In this document: piece after piece, positions 48,041-64,000 of the stretch
Layout: every line of letters begins with the position of its first letter
Numbering within the stretch: the stretch's first letter is position 1
Assembly: GCF_000003815.2 (NCBI RefSeq)
Contig: NC_049989.1
Location: 4,497,141-4,561,140 of the forward strand
Direction of reading: 5' to 3'
Source of the DNA: Branchiostoma floridae
Lineage: Eukaryota > Chordata > Leptocardii > Amphioxiformes > Branchiostomatidae
Length of the DNA: 64,000 bases
Translations under genes and position numbers: made by a program
The notes under the pieces: model-generated
Seen by the model: the letters and a program-made list of their open reading frames with translations, nothing else
Told to the model about the DNA's origin: nothing
Database searches by the model: none

Positions 48041-49743
48041 GGTGGCAACTGACTCGGTCGACCTGCGCTGGACTTGTATCATGTGTTTGCATACTGTGCT
48101 TGTTTATGCTTACTTGCCTTACTTGATTACACGACACAACAGAGTCTTGCTTCAAGTCTTACTGTCCGTTTCGGATGACTCGTTTTTCTTGCTACGGCAG
48201 TGAATGTGATTAACTTGAGTGTGTTGCCTTTTAAGCCACATCTCTTGACGTCTAGAAACATGAGGGATTCGTATTTTGAATTTGTGCCTTTGAAAGGCAT
48301 GTAACAATGATATAACAAGAATAAAATATGTATATCACTACATAAATAATTTTGAAGCGAATGTTACAGAGATGTATCAAGCAAAACAATGGTGGAAATT
48401 CGAGAAACATTCAACTGCCCAATCTACTCCCTATGGTGTGTGAGTTTTTAAGTAACTTTTTCCACTTCGACAATATCATATTGTAACATTGTCACGCTTA
48501 CAGGTTGTTTTGCCACCTAAAAAATGTAATTTATAACCGTTTTGTTATCTTGGATCTTTTCCAAATAGAAGATAATGCCACAAATGCTGTCGGACACATT
48601 AGAACATTGTCAACAAGGAAGAAAATTCCACAACATCAAGTTAAGTCACGTGTGTTTATTATACGTAACACTATGTACAATAACGCTTAAGCAAACTGTC
48701 AGGATAACATACGGAGGATACCATAGCAATTAGCAATGGTGATAGATTACCGTTAGTTTTATATGAATACAATATAACAGACACACATGAATCTTGTAAG
48801 AATAAAATATTGAAAAGTGATATCATTAACAGAGGCCAACAAATGTGTGCATGTTTATTTGTGGTTTAATGATGATGGTAGTGATCTGTGTTCTACGTCA
48901 TTGTTGCCTTTTCTACATGAGCTCTTTCAATTCCGAACCAAAATCGATTCTCAAAAAAATAAGGCTGATAAAGGTAAACCGCATCTCGTAACTCGTAACT
49001 AATAGTTAACTTATAGTTAATCTCCCTAAATTAGCTGCTATCTTGGCTATGATAAATCCCACAATACTATTTACTAGATAATGATCATAACATACAGGAG
49101 CAAAGAGACTTCCTATAGAAATCGTGGCTATGTAGCCTGGATACCATACCCCAACCTCAGATATCTTTCGTGTGGGGGTCTGGCAGGATGGCTGTAGAAA
49201 GGTTCTCGAAGGCCCTTGATCAGAGGAAGGAGAACCTAGGATTGATAACCACTCACACCACAGGTAGCCAGCTACAACACACCACAGTTGGTCAACAGGC
49301 TATCACAGTAGCGAATCAGGTACTTAGTAGTCACTGTTATGGATTCAAAAAAGTACAGTTGGGGGTCTTTAACCAATCATGGTAGGGTGTAATTACCTCC
49401 TGCTGATCCTGCTGCTGTTCTATTGGTGGAGTTTTTTGCCCACTAGAAGGGGCAAAATTGAGTTCCTATGTCATCCTGCCAGACCGGTGCACGATAGTAC
49501 TTGACATCGGGCTGGGGTTTGGTAACCAGGCTAGTGGCTATGATGAATGTTATAGTTGGTAACAGAAGAGTAGCTTTTACCTCAAAAGTTAGACCAAATG
49601 CAACGAACGTGATGAATCTTCTCATAAATGCAAATCAGTTTGAAACATTCCCTGCTTTATTTTGCAAACATTGGCTTCAGTAAGTCCGTCCCTTATTATG
49701 TCGCACGACTATCAGACTAGTCATCAAACTGCACATTTCCAGT
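48041..49743. other. Spacer between the giant gene start and the MAM-mucin gene 3' end
   Basis: The right part holds the short 3' UTR of the MAM-mucin gene; its minus-strand AATAAA (tttatt) is at 49656-49661, about 85 bp below the stop. The left part should hold the promoter and 5' UTR of the giant gene; no TATA box stands out. The block 49130-49400 (from gtagcctggataccatacc) looks like interspersed repeat. No coding gene is seen. Confidence 0.5.
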
Positions 49744-58920
<9,177 letters not shown>

Positions 58921-59413
58921 GGTACTTTGAAATCCGTGTGTTCCTCCTCGCTAGTGAAACACGGAAATGTTTACACAAGGCACTCAGTCCGAGAAACCTT
59001 TCTGGGCCCTTTCTACGGTCTGCGCACGACACCTGTGCGCACAAGCGGAAGGCCACCGAGTCTTTGTTGGAATCGGTGTTGATCTGTAAACACCGTGTAA
59101 CGTTAACTCTGAGATACGAACACATCCATGGCACAATGCTGTGTCTTGCATAATAATTCTTAATCCTCAACATTACGTGTTCTTCAGTAAGGCATGTAAA
59201 CTTAGTTTGTTACGGTTAGTTGAATTATTGCATAATGCTGACTAAACGTTACTTGTTTCCGGAGATTGTGCCCTGATTAACTTTGGCCTAGTACTCATCC
59301 ACCTCCGGCTGTTATCCACGCGCCCTACCGTACAAGTTAATGTTCTGAAGCTATCACAAAGCTAATAGTTAACCGTTTTATTACCCTCCCTAGAAGGTTT
59401 TGCTTTCGGTAGC

Positions 59414-59421
<8 letters not shown>

Positions 59422-59445
<24 letters not shown>

Positions 59446-59604
59446 ACCGTCAGCATAACTCAAGAATCGAATGCCTAGATGGATTGTCTTGATATTAGGT
59501 ACGTGGGTAAGTCTTGATGAGATTTGCACAAGATCAGTGACATACCAGCGGATTTGAACCCAGGGGCCAAACATCCTGCCCTTACACCACACGACACCTA
59601 CAGT
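59422..59604 (-). mobile_element. tRNA-derived SINE
   Basis: The minus strand has a tRNA-like head with A box TGGTGTAAGGG (59579-59589) and a perfect B box GGTTCAAATCC (59550-59560). The tail contains the atctcatcaagacttaccc and ttcttgagttatgctg words, also found at 46140-46215 in repeat copy 2, and ends in an (AC)n run (59417-59441). The stretch from 58921 to 59421 holds only the probable 5' UTR and promoter of the MAM-mucin gene. Confidence 0.7.
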
Positions 59605-60369
59605 CATGGGCCAAAAGAGGCAACCTACGGCTGACTAAGTAATGCACAAGCTCTAGCTCTCAGCAAATTTGATTGCTTACCCAGTTAAGTGCCCCAAAGC
59701 GACAGTGACACACAAACTACTGACATTGCACAAAAAGAGTTTTCACTAACCCCCAAGGCTGATTTCTTTTCAGATCGACAATAGGTTATACTGTCCTATG
59801 ATATTTGTTATCTTGGATAATGAGGGCGGCAAAGGAATGGAAAGAAATGACATCTTTTTTACAGCCACCCAAGCTGAAATAGTTTAAACTTTTCTATCCC
59901 TTGGGTATCCAAGTAAGAGTTGTGCCATAACTGTATAACCGATTGGAGATCCAAAGCGCAATGGACTTTTCGGAAATCGATAACCCGACTGACTGCTTTG
60001 CACTTTTTGCTGCCTAATTATAAACTCTCCTCCTTGACCGTTAGGATATAAAACCTGATTTCCAACAAGATATCTTCAGTGTCACTGACAAAAGATAATG
60101 GATGATTCATGTTATCTGGAACATCTGACTGTTTCCAAAACCATATCCAGTTGCTTGAGTAATTGCTATTAGACGTATATCATTACCTGGATGTCTGACC
60201 TTCATTGATAAAACTATTGGCTTGTGCCCTGGACGATCCTTACTGAATGTGAAGTTGGGTTGACAGAGTAATTGTTTTTCAACACTTAAAAAACAAATGT
60301 AACGTTTCTTGGTGGAAGTCAATGTGCAAACGTTGGCACATTAACGCACCAAATCCGTAGTGTGTTTTT

Positions 60370-60530
60370 GGCACACAGACAGATTAGCCTGAAAGGCTCG
60401 GCGGGTGTGACTCCACCGTAAGAGTCCTGTAGTGCCTTTCCCAAGGGCACAATGCCGGGGCATGATGGGTATTGAACTCGGGACCTTTTGATTCCAAACT
60501 GAACACTCTATTAGTTGCGCCACACTAATT
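60370..60530 (-). mobile_element. tRNA-derived SINE, second family
   Basis: The minus strand reads TGGCGCAACTAATAGAG (A box, about 60506-60522) and GGTCCCGAGTTCAATACCC (B box, about 60466-60484), then a body with gtgcccttgggaaaggcact typical of deuterostome SINEs. It is too diverged to be a working tRNA gene. Confidence 0.7.
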
Positions 60531-60739
60531 TTTAACATCAGATGTAGTTTATTATGGTTAATTATAATATGGGGAACAACAGATGATGAACTGGATAGTG
60601 TGTGTGTATAATTCATTACTTCATTACTTCATCAATCAATCAATCAATCCATCTATTCAAGCATCCTTCCATGCATCCTTTCATCCATTCAAAAGTAATG
60701 ACAACAAAAAACAATTCAAGTGTAGGGATAAACCATGAT

Positions 60740-62602
60740 ATGATGTACCTTTATTATACAAATCAAGTTCCATGACAGAATGAAGGAGATGCTACAGCCT
60801 TTTGTTTGTATTGCATTGGAGTGACACTTTCAGCGCATCGTATGCACTGCACAAACAAACTGCTAGGTCACTGATACTGTGATATCATATGCACAGAGCA
60901 CAGCTGTAAAGTAACAACAAACCAAATGATGATTAACTGGATATGTAAAATGATACAGATATATGGCAAGTTATAAACAGACAACAAATTTTGTTGCAGA
61001 AAATTCAGTGTACAAACTTTATCGGTAATAACCAGTTTAGAGTGACCAATCAAAGATTCCGATCAATGTATTGATGTTCTACATTCTGTAATGTTTGAAA
61101 GAGGAAATAATGCATATGCTACATGACATCTGTTTATACTCACCACCAGTAAGTATAGTGCATAGGCAGGAAAAAAGGAGCAGACATTTAATAATACTGG
61201 AAATACAGTTTCTGTAGATAGACTGTCAGTAGCAGCTGCCTGGTCAAGTTGCTAGCATCAGTCATACATGTATACAACCCCTTAAGTTAAGGGTTCCTAG
61301 CATCAATCATACGTGTATACAACCCCTAAAGTAAAGGGGCACAATCATCTTTGGATACAGAACGTTGCTATGTCAAGAAGCTGACCAAAACCTAATTCAA
61401 GTCTACCTATAAAAGACTCTCAACTTTTCAAACAAAACGAAAATTACAATAACATAATAAAAAGTATGTATTATATTATGTTGACAAATCTTTAACATTG
61501 GGATAGCCTAGCCTATTCTGGATAATGCTACCATACTGAATCAGCTGCAGCGACTGGCGGCACCAGGGCTAGCCTGGGCACCAGACAAGCCAAACTTCTT
61601 ACATCAATAAGTATATACAGCTAGGAAATCATCTTTAACACCTGTAGTAATGCCTGGGCCTCAGTCTATAGGCCTGGAGGACTTTTATATCTTAATCATT
61701 AGCATATAAGTTAGAGGATAAAGCCATAGCCAGTCTTTTACATTGTTCATCACCATTGTTGACATTGTATACTTGAGGTAAAAAAACAGAGGAGCTAGCG
61801 ATCACAGAACAGCAAAAAAACTCTTACTCTGGTACTGCCCTAGCGATGAGTAATGTCACTCCAACTACCAGTATTCACTTCCAAGTCCTTCTTAAAGCTT
61901 GCTATGTACCTTTACATTACATTCAACAGTAGGAACGTCAACTATATCTTTGCTATTGTTTGTCTTCTGATTTCATAGATACCTTAGTTCATCCAACAAA
62001 AGCATTACTTAATCTGAATGTCTTGCTAAAAGTAAAGCAATACAAGTAGTTCAGAGATTATACACTGTTATATACTGACATTTATGTTGAATAGTTTAAC
62101 AGTACCTTCACATCACCTGGTCATACAATCCTACTGATTTCTCCTATAGAACCTCCACGTCGTAGAGACAATTTTATCCTAACAATTGACTACACTTTAT
62201 GTATAGTGCAACTAGTGCTGGTTGCATTCTGAATTTTCTCTCTTTCAATAAGGATTGATATACCGTAAACCCTGTGTGCATGTAAAACCCCTAAGCTTCA
62301 ATACATTGTATTGGCTGACTACCACATTGTAATCTAAATGGTCACAGATTGATGCATATTACAAAAAGGAACATGAAATTATAATAATTTCTCCACAAGT
62401 TGACTCCTGATTGTACCTTGTATGTGTAAAACCTTATACATGTAAGGTTATTTCCTAACTTCCCCTCACCACCATTATTTTCACATTCAGTATACACACG
62501 TCATATTGAGAGAGTCATCATATGTGTCCACTCTCAATATATATACACCATACGTATCCATACTTACACTACCCCAGATACTTATGTCTCTCCCCCCTCT
62601 CT
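60740..62602 (-). terminator. 3' UTR of the gene entering from the right
   Basis: Below the stop at 62603 a gene-free AT-rich stretch runs to a minus-strand AATAAA (tttatt, 60750-60755). That would give a 3' UTR of about 1.85 kb. A small direct repeat, ctagcatcaatcatac.tgta with acaacccct, occurs at about 61250 and 61297. Confidence 0.45.
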
Positions 62603-62789
62603 TCATACGAACTCGGAATCGGTGTACTTCTTTCGCTGCTGGGGTACTTCAGGCGACCGAGGGGGAGGTTCAGGTTTGGACGTGGAGGGGGTGCGCGAAA
62701 AGGAGACTTTGGCTGTGGAGGTGAACGTCTTGGGTACCTGAGGAGCGTGTTTAGTGATCTTGGTGTGTCGCACGGGGGCTACTTCAACT
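62603..62789 (-). CDS. Last coding exon of an unidentified gene (ends ...KKYTDSEFV)
   Basis: A strong acceptor (tctgtccctctgcag, AG at 62790-62791) opens an exon of one base plus 61 codons and a TGA at 62603-62605. The peptide is Pro/Ser/Lys-rich (EVAPVRHTKITKHAP, STSKPEPPPRSPEVPQQ) and looks like a disordered C-terminal tail. I do not recognise the protein. The end EFV could fit a class III PDZ ligand, a weak inference. The upstream exons must lie to the right; a candidate acceptor near 63317 gives no clean in-phase join. Confidence 0.55.
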
Positions 62790-64000
62790 CTGCAGAGGGA
62801 CAGAAGAAAGTGTACCACGGTGAATATTGGGTTAATGATTCCAATGGACATCACTTCATTACAGGCGACTTCCATGCCATCACAAATGCATTGTATTCAT
62901 GCTGTTAGGAACATCAGGGTCATGGTCAAGACATACAAATGAAGTTGGCATACAAGTACATTGTATTACCTGTAACAACATGGTAAGGTTAATAATCAGT
63001 ACAGTACAGTAAGTTCATTTCATCATCAACGTCCATCACAAATACCATGCTGTGGTTGCATTAGAACTGGATGAGTTGCATTCATAGTTTCTGCAGTTCA
63101 ATACTTCACCGTTGCTATGCCTTTATTCCATAGTCTTTTAGATGCCAAATTTTACATGCACCACATTGCTTGAAAAGGACGCATATGCAACTTGCGAACA
63201 AGTTCAGAATCCATGCCAGTACAACCATGCTCATAGGCAAGCAAGCAGATGCACAGAAGAGGAGGGAATTGTGCATTACCAAAAAGCAGTTCTGATCTGT
63301 ATATCCCTCGTCTGAAGAGGCAAGAACAGAGTGAGAGAGAGGTTAGAAGGTTGGTTCAAGCTGTGCGGGGGACGGGGGTGGTAAGGGTATGAGTGGTGTG
63401 GTGTGTCAACATTTTCACTGCACTCTTTAGAAACATCCAGCAGTCAAGGAGCCAAACCATGCAATGCCACACCTGGTCAGCAGAGGGCGCTGCTACGCCA
63501 CGCATTGTTCGCACACTGGACTGTTTTGGATAACTGTCATCTTCAATTTTGGCCCCATTTGAAAAGAAAGGCATGATCTGGAAGCCAATCTGAGACCTAG
63601 AATTTCTGTATGACCTAGAACTGATCATGCTACAAGGTCGCCCTCTTGTTGACCAGCATGGCAAAGTGCCCCCATACAATCTCACTGCAAACTGCAAGCA
63701 AGAGATAGAAGGAACGTGGTGTGTGACGTACCCTGGGAGTCAGGGCCTGTGCTTTCTTATCATGCTACAGGAACACAAGAAGAGAGAAGGTACATGATGG
63801 TGAGACAGAACACAGGACAGATGACATGCTTCATTTGTGAAAAGGAAAAGCAGAAAGGAAAGACAAAAAGGAAGAAAGTCTGACAGAAATGAAGCAAGCA
63901 GGCTGAGTTTCACAAAAAGAAAGCAAACTGGACATAGAGACACTTTACAACCCTGTATGGTATCTTAGTCCAGGATTCCAGGTTATGTAGACATACACCT
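62790..64000. other. Right edge, presumed intron, nothing firmly recognised
   Basis: No convincing exon or RNA gene. The purine-rich stretch 63770-63920 (gaaagg/aagaaa words) and several short chance ORFs are the only visible structure. Confidence 0.4.

Noticed and set aside
60461-60530. Possible tRNA gene
   Set aside because: A and B boxes are present, but the stems do not pair fully and a SINE body follows, so it is a tRNA-derived repeat.
63288-63319. Small candidate exon upstream of the last exon at 62603
   Set aside because: The acceptor is good, but its donor phase does not join the last exon in frame unless a second, less likely acceptor is used.

Overview
This is a eukaryotic nuclear window. 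It has many short phase-consistent exons, spliced genes on both strands, AT-rich introns full of short repeats, and one 100-N assembly gap. The gene content (chondroitin synthase, SLX1, UQCR10, ZMAT5, a bark beetle/anakonda-like giant protein, MAM-mucin and Thr-rich membrane proteins) points to an invertebrate deuterostome. A cytoplasmic IEPYAVAH motif, which I associate with predicted membrane proteins of amphioxus, makes a lancelet (Branchiostoma) the best guess; the species cannot be told. All gene models are my own: I placed splice sites by eye and required reading phase to carry across every junction.

Layout, left to right. (1) 1-3035, minus: type II membrane protein with a tyrosine-rich cytoplasmic N-terminus, one TM exon and tandem 75-nt Thr/Pro exons; it runs off the left edge. 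Two duplicated candidate 5' non-coding exons lie upstream (3.9 and 4.8 kb). (2) 5635-8155, minus: chondroitin sulfate synthase in two coding exons. (3) 9650-12644, plus: SLX1 in eight exons, head-to-head with the synthase. (4) 13967-15268, minus: UQCR10, with two alternative terminal exons. (5) 16033-17463, plus: ZMAT5 (U11/U12-20K), head-to-head with UQCR10 as in human. (6) 18440-48040, minus: one giant gene, 42 coding exons and about 4,752 residues. Its N-terminal half matches bark beetle/anakonda (three SRCR plus beta-helix units, then a C-type lectin domain). It continues through EGF, PSI, an unassigned beta-repeat, Cys-rich modules, VWD, EGFs, three cadherin domains, a mucin stretch, SEA, TM and a short NPVY tail. 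(7) 49744-58920, minus: nine-exon receptor-like protein with signal peptide, two MAM domains, a mucin stalk, TM and a 330-residue tyrosine-motif tail. (8) 62603-62789, minus: last coding exon of a gene that enters from the right.

The housekeeping genes sit in a compact 5.6-17.7 kb block with shared promoters and nearly overlapping 3' ends. The rest is taken by three long single-pass proteins with mucin-like stalks and tyrosine-containing tails. The introns hold tRNA-derived SINEs, inverted-repeat elements, a 79-bp perfect palindrome, and three copies of a repeat family whose two ends are complementary within each copy but differ between copies.
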